Origin: Desulfovibrio sp. | GTDB taxonomy: Bacteria; Desulfobacterota; Desulfovibrionia; Desulfovibrionales; Desulfovibrionaceae | Length of the DNA: 40,996 nucleotides | Assembly: GCA_031284485.1 (NCBI GenBank) | Contig: JAISZT010000049.1 | Location: forward strand, 1-40,996 | Direction: 5' to 3' | Shown here: positions 1-8,621 of the stretch, piece by piece | Layout of the letters: every line of letters starts with the position of its first letter | How positions within the stretch are numbered: the first letter of the stretch is position 1 | Made by a program: the position numbers and the translations under genes | The notes under the pieces: model-generated | What the model was told of the DNA's origin: nothing | Databases searched by the model: none | What the model saw: the letters and a program-made list of their open reading frames with translations, nothing else

Positions 1-152
1 AACACCTGCGCCTGGGCAGCGCCCTGACCTACCGCATCAATGAAGCATGGTCGCTGGAACTCAATTATCAGTACAGTGAAAACTACTCCGCCAGCGATTT
101 GTACGACTACAAACAGCATGTGGTCAGCACCGGCATCGCCTGGAGTTTTTGA
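1..152 (+). CDS. Outer-membrane beta-barrel protein, C-terminal end (partial)
   Basis: Only the last 49 codons are visible, reading from base 3 to a TGA at 150-152. The peptide alternates polar and aromatic residues (ALTYRINEAWSLELNYQYSE) and ends in ...STGIAWSF. A terminal Phe preceded by alternating hydrophobic residues is the usual signature of a final beta-strand recognised by the BAM complex, so this is inferred to be the end of an outer-membrane barrel. The family cannot be named from this fragment. The next gene starts 9 bases after the stop, so the two may share a transcript. Confidence 0.7.
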   Translation, partial: HLRLGSALTYRINEAWSLELNYQYSENYSASDLYDYKQHVVSTGIAWSF

Positions 153-161
153 GGAACCGGC

Positions 162-2192
162 ATGGAAGTGATCTTGCGCGGCGTGCGCGGCAGCATCGCC
201 AACCCGTCCCCGGACACGGCCTTTTACGGGGGCAACACCGCATGTGTGGAACTGCGCGCGGACAGCGGAAATCTGCTTTTTTTCGATGCCGGGACGGGTC
301 TGCGCGAAGCCGGGGAAACCCTGCCCGACAGCGGCGAATGCCATATCTTCATCAGCCACGGCCATGCCGATCACATCATCGGCCTGTGGTTTTTCAAACC
401 GCTTCATTCCCCGCGCTGGACGACACATCTTTATCTGCCGGAATGGCTGGGGCATATCCCGGACTATTTTTACGAGGGCGGCATCTTCCCCGTCCCTTTC
501 GACAGACTCAAAGGGAACGTCGTCCGGCATCAGGCCAGGGCCGGGGAAGTCGTGCCCGTGGGTTCGGGGCCGCAGGGGCCGAGGGTGAAGCCTTTCGCCG
601 TCTGTCATCCCGGCCAGGGACTCGGCTACAAGGTAAGCGCGGACAACGCCCTCTTTGTCTACACCGGGGATCATGAAATCGGCGGACGCCCTTCCGCCCG
701 CGCCGAGGCCGAGGGCTTTCTGCAAGGGGCGGACATCGCCGTGGTGGACGCCATGTACAGCCGGGAGGATTACATGCCCGGCTGGGGACATTCCGCCTGG
801 GAGGATTGGGTTGAAGCGGCGGCAAAAGCGGATGTGCGCAACCTTGTGCTGACCCACCACGACCCGAACCGCTTCGACCGGGAGCTGGATGCGCTGGATC
901 ACAGGCTGATTGCCCTGGAAAAGCCGGGAAAAATGAACATCCATGTCGCCAGGGAGGGGATGCGCTTTGTCCCCTCCGGCCCCATACCCTTCACCCGCTA
1001 CGGCAGCGACTGGCTGCTCCTGTTTCTGGAGGAACTGGCCCGTTACCGGGACGAAAACGCAGTTCTCGACCGCATTCTCGCCAAGGCCAGGGAAATCACC
1101 CATGCCGACGCGGGCACGATCTTCCTGGTGGAAGGCGGGGAACTGGTCTTCGCCTATACGCACAACGACAGCCTCTTTTCCGTGGACAACGCCTACAAGT
1201 ACGCCTACGCCACCGTGCGCATGCCTGTTTCCAAAAGCTCCATCGCGGGGTACGCGGCGGCGACCGGGGAAGCCCTGAATATCGCCGACGTGCGCTCTCT
1301 CCCGCCCGGCGTGCCGTACAGCTTCAACAACAGCTTTGACGACAGCACGGGCTACCGGACCTGCTCCATGCTCACCCTGCCTTTTTTCGACAGCATGGGC
1401 AAGGTGTCCGGCATTGTGCAGCTCATCAACAGCCTTGATCCCCGCACGGGCAAACCCTGTCCCTTTACTCCCGGCATGGAATTCAACGCCCGGCTGCTGA
1501 CCAGGGAAGTGTCCGGAACCATTGAGCACAGCCGTCTGGAGCGCAAGAGCATCTACGGCATCCTGCGCATGGCCGCGGTGCACGACCCTTCTGAAACCGG
1601 CCCGCACGCGGAACGGGTGGGCGCCGTCGCGGCGGAACTGTACCAGCGCTGGGCGGAAAAGCGGCATCCCGATCCGGACAAGGACAGGATACGCTATGAA
1701 AAAAACCGCATCCGCCTTGCCGCCATGCTGCACGACATCGGCAAGGTGGGCATCAGCGACCTGATCCTGAAGAAACCGGGCAAACTGACGGACGGGGAGT
1801 TCGCCGTCATGCGCGGGCACACGGAGATCGGAGCCTCCGTCCTGGCGGAGGATTCCTCGGACATAGCCGGCATAGCCCAGAACATCGCCCTGTATCATCA
1901 TCAGAAATGGAACGGGCGGGGATATCCCCTGGTGGACGGCAAAACGCCCGCGGGAGAGGATATTCCCCTGTCCGCCCGGATTACCGCCGTTGCCGACGTA
2001 TTCGACGCCCTGGTGTCGCCGCGCTGTTACAAAAAACCCTGGACTTTTGAGGAGGCGCTGGACTTGCTGCGCAAAGAAGCGGGCGAACACTTCGACCCCG
2101 TGCTGGTGGAGTGCATGGAGGAACTGCGCGATATGCTGCCCCTGATCTATGAGCGCTTCCCCGACAGGACGGAAGCAAGCGACGGACAGTGA
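162..2192 (+). CDS. MBL-fold hydrolase / GAF / HD-GYP fusion, predicted c-di-GMP phosphodiesterase
   Basis: A 676-residue protein with three parts. Residues about 1-270 are a metallo-beta-lactamase fold with the metal motif HGHADH (66-71), a later TGDHE and a THHDP motif, so the metal site looks intact. Residues about 285-455 resemble a GAF sensor domain. The C-terminal part is an HD-GYP domain with LHDIGKVGISD near 522 and HHQKWNGRGYP near 580, matching the HD and GYP signatures of c-di-GMP phosphodiesterases. No membrane segment is seen, so it should be cytoplasmic. The ATG follows GAGGAACC at a good distance. Its TGA overlaps the GTG of the cyclase gene downstream, implying translational coupling. 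The family assignment is strong; the MBL substrate is unknown. Confidence 0.9.
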   Translation: MEVILRGVRGSIANPSPDTAFYGGNTACVELRADSGNLLFFDAGTGLREAGETLPDSGECHIFISHGHADHIIGLWFFKPLHSPRWTTHLYLPEWLGHIPDYFYEGGIFPVPFDRLKGNVVRHQARAGEVVPVGSGPQGPRVKPFAVCHPGQGLGYKVSADNALFVYTGDHEIGGRPSARAEAEGFLQGADIAVVDAMYSREDYMPGWGHSAWEDWVEAAAKADVRNLVLTHHDPNRFDRELDALDHRLIALEKPGKMNIHVAREGMRFVPSGPIPFTRYGSDWLLLFLEELARYRDENAVLDRILAKAREITHADAGTIFLVEGGELVFAYTHNDSLFSVDNAYKYAYATVRMPVSKSSIAGYAAATGEALNIADVRSLPPGVPYSFNNSFDDSTGYRTCSMLTLPFFDSMGKVSGIVQLINSLDPRTGKPCPFTPGMEFNARLLTREVSGTIEHSRLERKSIYGILRMAAVHDPSETGPHAERVGAVAAELYQRWAEKRHPDPDKDRIRYEKNRIRLAAMLHDIGKVGISDLILKKPGKLTDGEFAVMRGHTEIGASVLAEDSSDIAGIAQNIALYHHQKWNGRGYPLVDGKTPAGEDIPLSARITAVADVFDALVSPRCYKKPWTFEEALDLLRKEAGEHFDPVLVECMEELRDMLPLIYERFPDRTEASDGQ

Positions 2193-4393
2193 AATTCCCC
2201 GGCTTTCGCCATGCGCCCTGGTTTTCCGCGTCCCTGACCGGTCTGGCCGTGATCCTGGGCATGGCGTTTGTGTATATCGCCCAGCCGCCCCTGATCTCCC
2301 GTCTGGACTTCAAAATCTACGATGCGTTCCTGCCCCTGCGGGCCGAGCCGGAACCGTCGCCGGTTCCGGTGATCATCGACCTTGATGAAGCCTCCCTGCG
2401 CGACTACGGGCAATGGCCCTGGCCGCGCTATCTGGTGGCGGATCTCCTGACCACCCTCACGGAATACGGGGTGGCGGCCGTCGGGCTGGACATCATGTTT
2501 TCCGAACCGGATCGCTCTTCCCCTGACCGGATGCGGGAATACCTGGAGCGGGACAAGGCCGTCGCCCTCGGATTCACCGGCCTGCCTCCGGAATTGTACG
2601 ACTACGACGCGCTGCTGGCCCGCGCTCTGGAAAATGCCCCGGCCGTGCTTGGGGCCTACGCCCGTTTCGACGACGCGCCCGCCGAATCCGGGGGAGCGGA
2701 CGACGCGGTTCCGCCGCTTTCCGTGAACGTTATCGAGCGTGCCCTTCCCGGCGCGATCCCTCTGAACAAATCCATGCGGGCCGCGCCGGGCGCGATTCTG
2801 CCCCTGCCGGACTTGCGCGGCACGGCTCCGCTCGGCTTCATCAACGTGGCCCCGGACACGGACGGCATGGTGCGCAAGGTTCCCCTGCTCGTCCGGGTGG
2901 GTGACGCGCTCTATCCTTCCCTGGCCCTGAGTTCCCTGATGCGGGGCCTGGGGGCGAAAAACCTTGTGGCGCAATCCGGGCCATACGGCCTGGAATCCGT
3001 CCGGGTCGGGGCCTATGCCGCGCCGGTGACGCCGCAGGGGGAAATGCACATCCCCTTCATCGGCCCCCGCAAAACCTATCCCTACATCAGCGCCGGGGAT
3101 GTGCTGCGCAAAAACGTGTCCCCGGATGCCCTGCAAGGCCGGGTCGCCTTTGTGGGCACCTCCGCGCCGGGCTTGCTGGATATCCGCGCCACTCCGCTTG
3201 ACGCCGTCTATCCCGGCGTGGAAATTCACGCCGCCGCCGTGGACGCGATTCTGGCCGGGAACGCCGTCAGTATTCCCCCATGGACACCGGCGGCGCAGGC
3301 TTTGGGCATTCTTCTGGCGGGCATACTCTCCACCCTTGCTTTCGGCTTCGCCCGGCCGCGCATTTATCTGCCCACAGGCATCGCGCTTGTCGCCGCCGCC
3401 GTGCTGCTTTCCCGCCGCCTGTTCACGAACGGCCTCTTTGTTTCGCCCCTGTATGTCATCCTGACGGTCGCGGTCCTGGGCGCTCTCCTGCTGCTTCTGC
3501 GCTTTCTGCAGGAAGAAAAACAGAAACTTGTGCTGCGCAACGCCTTTTCCCGCTATGTTTCCCCGGAAGTCGTCAAACGCATCACCAAACTGCGCGGCGA
3601 TCTCTTTGCCGGAGAAGAGCGGGAACTGTCCATTCTTTTCACAGACATCCGGGGCTTCACCACCCTTTCCGAAAAACTTTCCCCGCCTCAGGTGGTCAAC
3701 CTGCTCAACCGCTACTTCACGCCCATGACCGCCCTGGTGCGCGCCCACAGCGGCACCATGGACAAATTCATCGGCGACGCCCTCATGGCTTTCTGGAACG
3801 CGCCCCTGGATGTGCCGGAGCATCCGGTGCGGGCGGTGTCAACCGCTCTTGCCATGCAGGAAAAGCTCCTGACCCTGAACGGAGAGCTTCAGGCGGAATT
3901 CGGTCTGGGCATCCGCATCGGGGCGGGGATCCATACCGGCCCGGCCTATGTGGGAAACATGGGATCAGCGGAACTGGTCAACTATACTCTCATCGGGGAC
4001 AACGTGAATCTGGCCTCCCGTCTGGAAGGACTCTGCCCGCAATACGGCGTTGGCCTTGTGGTCAGCGGTGAAACCAGGGCCGGGTGCGGAGAGGCTTTCG
4101 CGTTTCAATACCTGGACACCATCCGGGTCAAGGGCAAGTCGCAGCCGGTCAAGGTGTATGTCCCTCTGCGCCCGGAGACCGAAGCATCTCGCCGGGAAGA
4201 GCTTCGCGCCTGGGAGGAAGCCTGCGGCCTGTACCTTTCCGGAGATTTCATCCACGCCGCCGAAGCCCTTGCCGCTCTATGCGAACGCTTCCCGGAGGCT
4301 GCGCTGTACTCCGTGTACCGGGAGCGCGCCCGTTCCCTGCTGCGCGACCCGCCCGAAACCTGGGACGGCATCTGGACCGCGACACGGAAGTAG
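2189..4393 (+). CDS. CHASE2-domain class III adenylate cyclase
   Basis: A 734-residue membrane-bound cyclase that should make cAMP from ATP. It has an N-terminal membrane segment (about 12-33), a periplasmic CHASE2 sensor (about 35-360), three membrane helices (about 368-450) and a cytoplasmic cyclase domain (about 475-655). Both metal-binding Asp motifs are present: LFTDIRGFT near 483 and KFIGDALMAFW near 525, whose Lys fits adenine recognition. YTLIGDNVNLASRLE near 600 has Thr where mammalian enzymes have Asp, typical of class IIIb cyclases. About 75 residues follow that could form short helical repeats. The GTG start overlaps the previous stop (GTGA), so cyclase and HD-GYP protein are probably made together. 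The signal sensed by CHASE2 is unknown. Confidence 0.92.
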   Translation: MKFPGFRHAPWFSASLTGLAVILGMAFVYIAQPPLISRLDFKIYDAFLPLRAEPEPSPVPVIIDLDEASLRDYGQWPWPRYLVADLLTTLTEYGVAAVGLDIMFSEPDRSSPDRMREYLERDKAVALGFTGLPPELYDYDALLARALENAPAVLGAYARFDDAPAESGGADDAVPPLSVNVIERALPGAIPLNKSMRAAPGAILPLPDLRGTAPLGFINVAPDTDGMVRKVPLLVRVGDALYPSLALSSLMRGLGAKNLVAQSGPYGLESVRVGAYAAPVTPQGEMHIPFIGPRKTYPYISAGDVLRKNVSPDALQGRVAFVGTSAPGLLDIRATPLDAVYPGVEIHAAAVDAILAGNAVSIPPWTPAAQALGILLAGILSTLAFGFARPRIYLPTGIALVAAAVLLSRRLFTNGLFVSPLYVILTVAVLGALLLLLRFLQEEKQKLVLRNAFSRYVSPEVVKRITKLRGDLFAGEERELSILFTDIRGFTTLSEKLSPPQVVNLLNRYFTPMTALVRAHSGTMDKFIGDALMAFWNAPLDVPEHPVRAVSTALAMQEKLLTLNGELQAEFGLGIRIGAGIHTGPAYVGNMGSAELVNYTLIGDNVNLASRLEGLCPQYGVGLVVSGETRAGCGEAFAFQYLDTIRVKGKSQPVKVYVPLRPETEASRREELRAWEEACGLYLSGDFIHAAEALAALCERFPEAALYSVYRERARSLLRDPPETWDGIWTATRK

Positions 4394-4443
4394 GCTGCTC
4401 AAACTCATGCTGGATGGAGAAGACACGGAAAAAATGACAACAT

Positions 4444-5340
4444 TTAATCCTTGGACGGCTTGTAGAATCTGCCGTCCAGTCGCTCGGTTTTCAGAACATT
4501 GATAAAAGCGCCGGGGTCGAGTTCTTTCAGGGCCGATACCAGCGCGGTGACCTCGCTTGCCGATACGACCGAGTACAGAATCACCCGTTCCGCCATTTTA
4601 TACCGTCCTATTCCGGTAAACGATGTCGCGTCATGGTGGGTTATATCCCTGATCAGGGCATACGCCTCATCAGGCTTGTCCGTAATAATAAGCAGGGTCA
4701 TCCGCTGGTAGTTGCGGAACAGTGATTTCAGAGCCATGGTGGTCGTAAACTGAAAAATTATGGAATACAGCGCCTTGTCCAAGGAGAACAATCCTCCGGC
4801 CAGGACCAGAATGACGCAGTTTCCAACGAAAATATAATGCCAGGAATCCCTTCCGTGCTTTTCCGAAAAAAATATCGCTATAAAATCGGTTCCTCCGCTG
4901 GTGGCATTGGCGAACAGGCACAGGCTGATGGAAACCGCATTCAACAGACCGCCGAATACCGACACGAGGAGCATATCGCGCACCTGTAAAAAATTTGTGA
5001 GCATCGGCTGCGTCCAGTCGGTGAGCAGGCCGCTGAGGACAATCATCAGGCAGGAATACAACGTGAATCGATGGCCTATATACCTGTAGCTCAAAAGCGC
5101 CGGAATTGCGTTCAAGGTAAAAAGAATGACGCTGAACGGCAGGTCGAGTCCGCCAAAAAGCTGGAAGCTTTCCATCATCAGCAGGGCAAGACCGGTAAAG
5201 CCGCCGGGGATAAGCCCGCCTGCATGGACAAAGGTATTGATGTTAAAAGCCATCAGCGCCGCAGCGGTGACAACGCACACAAGCCTTTTCATGGTATAAG
5301 GTATTTGTCTTTGAGACAGGTAGTAACGAGAGCGTGGCAT
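4444..5340 (-). CDS. YitT family membrane protein (DUF161/DUF2179 type)
   Basis: A 298-residue protein with a hydrophobic N-terminal two thirds (five to six helices) and a C-terminal soluble domain of about 85 residues (TLLIITDKPDEAYALIRDI... to the end) matching the DUF2179 arrangement. The motif AGGLIPGGFTGLALL near residue 40 is characteristic of YitT proteins. The function of this family is not established; transport is often assumed. ATG at 5340 gives the full frame; an alternative ATG at 5292 (MKRLVCVV) would drop 16 polar residues. The gene is visibly more A+T rich than the cyclase operon it faces, and a separate sigma-70-like promoter lies just upstream. The convergent gap to the cyclase gene is 50 bases, without a clear terminator. 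Confidence 0.85.
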   Translation of the reverse strand: MPRSRYYLSQRQIPYTMKRLVCVVTAAALMAFNINTFVHAGGLIPGGFTGLALLMMESFQLFGGLDLPFSVILFTLNAIPALLSYRYIGHRFTLYSCLMIVLSGLLTDWTQPMLTNFLQVRDMLLVSVFGGLLNAVSISLCLFANATSGGTDFIAIFFSEKHGRDSWHYIFVGNCVILVLAGGLFSLDKALYSIIFQFTTTMALKSLFRNYQRMTLLIITDKPDEAYALIRDITHHDATSFTGIGRYKMAERVILYSVVSASEVTALVSALKELDPGAFINVLKTERLDGRFYKPSKD

Positions 5341-5360
5341 GGATTACATCTTTCCATCTG

Positions 5361-5389
5361 TTGATAGATACTGTCGTCTTTGAAGTCAA
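5361..5389 (-). promoter_or_regulatory. Probable sigma-70 promoter of the yitT-family gene
   Basis: On the minus strand TTGACT (5389-5384) is followed after exactly 17 bases by TATCAA (5366-5361). The start codon is about 20 bases downstream. It lies between the stop of the transglycosylase gene and the YitT start, so the YitT gene probably has its own transcript. Prediction from sequence only. Confidence 0.5.
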
Positions 5390-5438
5390 GCATCTCCTCA
5401 CAATGCTGTCGAAGAATATTTGTAATAATTGAATCCGC

Positions 5439-6878
5439 CTACCGCCCGGCGGGGATACGCAGCACATGTCCCGCGCGTACTTTGTCCGCGTCGGCAATCT
5501 GGTTATGTTCCTGCAAATCCCTGACACTCACGTTGTACTTTCTGGCCACAACATACAGACTTTCATCGGCCAGAAGTTTATGATTGCCAATATCCGCGCG
5601 AGGCTTGGTCTGCCCTTTGCGGGCGTCATTTTTCACGTTTGCCTTCAGATTTTCCGCTTTGCCGCGCCGCGGAGCGTTACGCTTGTCAAGGGCGGCAACC
5701 GCTGTGGGCGACATATCCACCGACTTTGGCACAAGCACCGTGTCCCCGGCGCGCAGAGTCTTATGACCAGGATTGACCGCCTGCAGTTGAGAGACGGCGA
5801 CACCGCCGCGACGGCTGATTTTTTCCCAGGAATCCGCTGCGGAACGCACATTGGACGGACGCCAGTTCGCATAAATCACAGACTTTGAAGAACGCAGAAA
5901 ACCGGCGGCCGACCGCTCGCTGCGCGCGGGCACATACACATAGGTGGAACGCTCCGTGGAGGTGACAGGACGTTTGTGGTGCGGATTATAGGCGACAAAA
6001 TCGTTCCAGTCCATCTGGCAGGCAGCGGCCAGACCTTTCAGGTCGGTGCCGGGCCGGGCCGTGAAACGCAGCACGCCTGGAGCCTTTTCCGGCGAGATGG
6101 GATCAAAACCCAATTGCGGCAAGTTGCGCATAATTTTTGTGACCGCCATCAAACGCGGCACATACTGTTTCGTTTCGTCACGCAGTTGGGCCTTGTCATC
6201 CAGAGTGTGATTGCGTTCTACAATTTCATAAAAATGTCGCGCGCCCGTGCCTTGTTTTGCACGGCTGATTTTTCCTTCACCCGCGTTGTACGCTGCCGCA
6301 GCCGTGGACCAGTCGCCAAAATCATCATAAAGCTTGCGCAGATAATCCGCCGCCGCTTCCGTAGCCTTGTAGGGATCAAGCCTCTCGTCCATCCACCAGT
6401 CCTGATGCAGACCGTACCTGGTGGCGGTGTAAGGCATAAACTGCCACGCCCCGGCCGCTCCTGCCGGAGATTTTGCGTTCGCTCTGTAACCGCTTTCTAC
6501 AATGGCGAGATAGGACATATCTTCAGGGATTCCACGCGACCGGAACACCTTGCGCGCATGGGCAAGGTACTGCTCGGAACGTTTGGAAAAATTACTCATG
6601 GTTCCGCGCCCCTTGCGCAAAAAATATTTGTACTGACGCGCCACTTCAGGCATGGCGGCAGACGGCACATTACGGTCAATCTGGCCTGTGGACTTTAAAA
6701 CAGCCAATTCCGTGTGCGTCAGGGAGGAAGTATCGTCATCCGGCACAACAAGAGACGGAGTACGGGTTTGCAGTCCATCTCCCTGGCGTGAAGCGCAGCC
6801 TCCGGCCAACGTCAAACAGACAACAGCCAGAAAAATTGGAAAAATCCGTGAATAACGGCGTAATTTGCATATTTTCAT
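5439..6878 (-). CDS. mltD: MltD-like membrane-bound lytic murein transglycosylase with LysM repeats
   Basis: A 479-residue predicted lipoprotein that cleaves peptidoglycan glycan strands in the periplasm. A basic start and hydrophobic stretch lead to LAGGC with the lipid-accepting Cys at 28. The SLT catalytic domain spans about 95-230, with catalytic Glu in LAIVESGYR, followed by PAGAAGAWQFMPYTA and AAAAYNAGEGKISRA, both typical of family 1 transglycosylases. A LysM-like repeat lies near 345-380, another at 435-478 (YVVARKYNVSVRDLQEHN), and a degenerate one between. The ATG follows GAGGTAAC. The domain order agrees with E. coli MltD, so the symbol is given by architecture. It is divergent from the rRNA methyltransferase gene. 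Confidence 0.88.
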   Translation of the reverse strand: MKICKLRRYSRIFPIFLAVVCLTLAGGCASRQGDGLQTRTPSLVVPDDDTSSLTHTELAVLKSTGQIDRNVPSAAMPEVARQYKYFLRKGRGTMSNFSKRSEQYLAHARKVFRSRGIPEDMSYLAIVESGYRANAKSPAGAAGAWQFMPYTATRYGLHQDWWMDERLDPYKATEAAADYLRKLYDDFGDWSTAAAAYNAGEGKISRAKQGTGARHFYEIVERNHTLDDKAQLRDETKQYVPRLMAVTKIMRNLPQLGFDPISPEKAPGVLRFTARPGTDLKGLAAACQMDWNDFVAYNPHHKRPVTSTERSTYVYVPARSERSAAGFLRSSKSVIYANWRPSNVRSAADSWEKISRRGGVAVSQLQAVNPGHKTLRAGDTVLVPKSVDMSPTAVAALDKRNAPRRGKAENLKANVKNDARKGQTKPRADIGNHKLLADESLYVVARKYNVSVRDLQEHNQIADADKVRAGHVLRIPAGR

Positions 6879-6923
6879 AATTGTTACCTCAATATAGCCA
6901 AAACCTTGCGTTCAATCGGAAAG

Positions 6924-7772
6924 ATGGGTACACAAAATCGGATGAAACCAGGACAGAAAAACATTGTCAGCGACCATTCCGACCAAACCCCGCTGCTGCC
7001 CGGTCTGAAGCCGGTGCTTGAACTGCTTGCGTCCGAACCTGGCCGCATTGACCATGTTTTCTGTAAAAAAAGCCTGCGCATCCACGAAGCGCAAAAAGTG
7101 CAGACGCTTTGCCGCCGGAACGGCGTGCGGTTTACCCTGGTGGAGCAGGCGGCGCTGGACAATCTCTGCCGGGAGGCCGGAGGCCATGACAATGTCGCCC
7201 ACCAGGGCATTGTGGCCCGTTTGTCCTTCACAAACTTTCATGAGCTTGAACATGTTCTGACCTCCGTAACTGACGCGCCCCTGCCCGTCATATTGGCCCT
7301 TGACCAGGTGCAGGACCCCGGCAACGTGGGAACGCTTGCCCGCACTCTTTACACACTCGGCGGCGCCGGGATCATTCTGCCCCGCCATAACAGCGCCTAT
7401 CTCGGCTCTGCCGCCCGACGGGCTTCCGCCGGAGCGCTGGAACATCTGCCGGTTGCCAAGGTGACCAACCTCGGGCACGCCCTGGACACCGCCGAGGAAA
7501 CCGGCCTTACAATCTACGGAGCAGGAAGCTCCGTTGCTTCCAATGCCCCCCGCCTCCTTGACGCTTTCATGTCGCCCCTGCGTCTTCCCGCCGTGCTGGT
7601 GCTCGGCAATGAAGACAAAGGACTGCGCCCCGGCGTGGCCAAACGTTGCGCGCACATGCTGCGTATCCCCCAGGCCCGGCCCTTCGATTCTCTCAATGTA
7701 GCTCAGGCCGGAGCCATACTGCTGGGGTTGACCGCCGCGCGGCTGCGCGCTTCAACATCCTCTGTTGTATAG
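6924..7772 (+). CDS. SpoU/TrmH-family rRNA 2'-O-methyltransferase (RlmB-like)
   Basis: A 282-residue SPOUT methyltransferase. It has the substrate-binding N-terminal domain (LLPGLKPVLELL..., about 25-105) and a knotted catalytic domain with all three family motifs: LDQVQDPGNVGTLARTL, VLVLGNEDKGLRPGV and SLNVAQAGAILLGL. It probably transfers a methyl group from SAM to a ribose 2'-OH; the RlmB site in 23S rRNA is the likeliest target, but related TrmH-family enzymes cannot be excluded. The start is uncertain: the frame is open from a TTG at 6906, ATG codons occur at 6924 and 6942, and none has a convincing ribosome-binding site. The gene is divergent from mltD with about 45 bases between. Confidence 0.85.
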   Translation: MGTQNRMKPGQKNIVSDHSDQTPLLPGLKPVLELLASEPGRIDHVFCKKSLRIHEAQKVQTLCRRNGVRFTLVEQAALDNLCREAGGHDNVAHQGIVARLSFTNFHELEHVLTSVTDAPLPVILALDQVQDPGNVGTLARTLYTLGGAGIILPRHNSAYLGSAARRASAGALEHLPVAKVTNLGHALDTAEETGLTIYGAGSSVASNAPRLLDAFMSPLRLPAVLVLGNEDKGLRPGVAKRCAHMLRIPQARPFDSLNVAQAGAILLGLTAARLRASTSSVV

Positions 7773-7947
7773 TTCGACACAAATGCGATATTTGAATAGG
7801 GCAGACGAGAGATATTACGGACAAGATCATGAGCGGAAAAAACGATGCATGCCTGGATGGATGGGATAATACGGCGCATAATCGCTGACAGTGGCAAAAA
7901 CAGCCAACAATCTTGCATTATTGAAAAAAAATCTTCAGGAGACCGCC

Positions 7948-8319
7948 GTGCGAAGACGAACTTTTCTCCACGCCCTTGCGTTTGCCGCAACGATATTTCT
8001 GGCGGATGCCGCTTCATCCTTTTGCGCGACGACGCACCGCGATTACGACTACAATCGCCGTCAGGAGCAGCAGCGCTTTGACGATCGCAGACGCAACGAC
8101 GACATACATCGCCAGGAACTGCGGCGTTTCGACGACAGACGGCGTGAAGACCGCAGCCTGATAGAGCGGAATTCGTTGGAAAATCAACGCCTGGAAGATG
8201 TACGGAAACAACGCCAACGTGACGACGAGCGCCGCCGCATGGAAATGCTCAGGGAAGAAGATCTGCCACGGCGTTATGATCAGCCCCGCCTGGACGACAA
8301 ACGCCAAAACCCCAGGTGA
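7948..8319 (+). CDS. Small exported Arg/Asp-rich protein of unknown function, Tat-like signal
   Basis: I chose GTG at 7948 because AGGAGA lies 6 bases upstream; the frame is open from 7891 but without such a site. The 123-residue product starts VRRRTFLHALAFAATIFLAD and has a cleavable-looking end at SSFCA. The RRxFL pattern resembles a twin-arginine signal. The mature part is almost entirely charged, with two near-identical blocks (QRFDDRRRNDD and RRFDDRRREDR) and further Arg/Glu-rich stretches that could form a coiled coil. No known domain is recognised. The gene ends 15 bases from the convergent fliQ stop. Low complexity means the charged part could be a weakly constrained sequence, but the start and signal peptide argue that it is translated. 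Confidence 0.65.
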   Translation: MRRRTFLHALAFAATIFLADAASSFCATTHRDYDYNRRQEQQRFDDRRRNDDIHRQELRRFDDRRREDRSLIERNSLENQRLEDVRKQRQRDDERRRMEMLREEDLPRRYDQPRLDDKRQNPR

Positions 8320-8334
8320 GCAAAAAACAAAGAT

Positions 8335-8604
8335 CTATCGTATATATGTAGGAATATTAATAAAAACTTCTCGGGTAAACGTGATCATCTGTTCCATGAG
8401 CCATGGCATCGCCAGAAGCAGCGCTATAAACATGCAAACTACCTTGGGAATAAAGGTCAGAGTCATTTCCTGAATCTGCGTGGCCGCCTGTATGACGCTG
8501 ACGACAACGCCCACGCCAAGACCAACGCCCAACATGGGCAGCGCCATCATCAAGGCAAGCTCAATACCCTGCCGACCAAATCCGATAACAAAATCCTGTG
8601 TCAT
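8335..8604 (-). CDS. fliQ: Flagellar export gate protein FliQ
   Basis: An 89-residue inner-membrane protein of the flagellar type III export gate, where it surrounds the FliP ring together with FliR. Two long hydrophobic helices are visible (about 14-40 and 53-72), joined by the conserved loop QAATQIQEMTLTFIPK. Length equals the family norm. GGAG lies upstream of the ATG. It is the last gene of the fliL-fliN-fliO-fliP-fliQ run, 17 bases after fliP. fliR, the common next gene, does not follow; an unrelated convergent gene is there instead. Confidence 0.95.
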   Translation of the reverse strand: MTQDFVIGFGRQGIELALMMALPMLGVGLGVGVVVSVIQAATQIQEMTLTFIPKVVCMFIALLLAMPWLMEQMITFTREVFINIPTYIR

Positions 8605-8621
8605 GGTTTTTCTCCAACCTT

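Noticed and set aside
2147-3823. Long minus-strand open frame opposite the cyclase gene
   Set aside because: It mirrors G+C-rich codons of a well-supported gene; the peptide is rich in Arg, Gly, His and Gln with no domain pattern.
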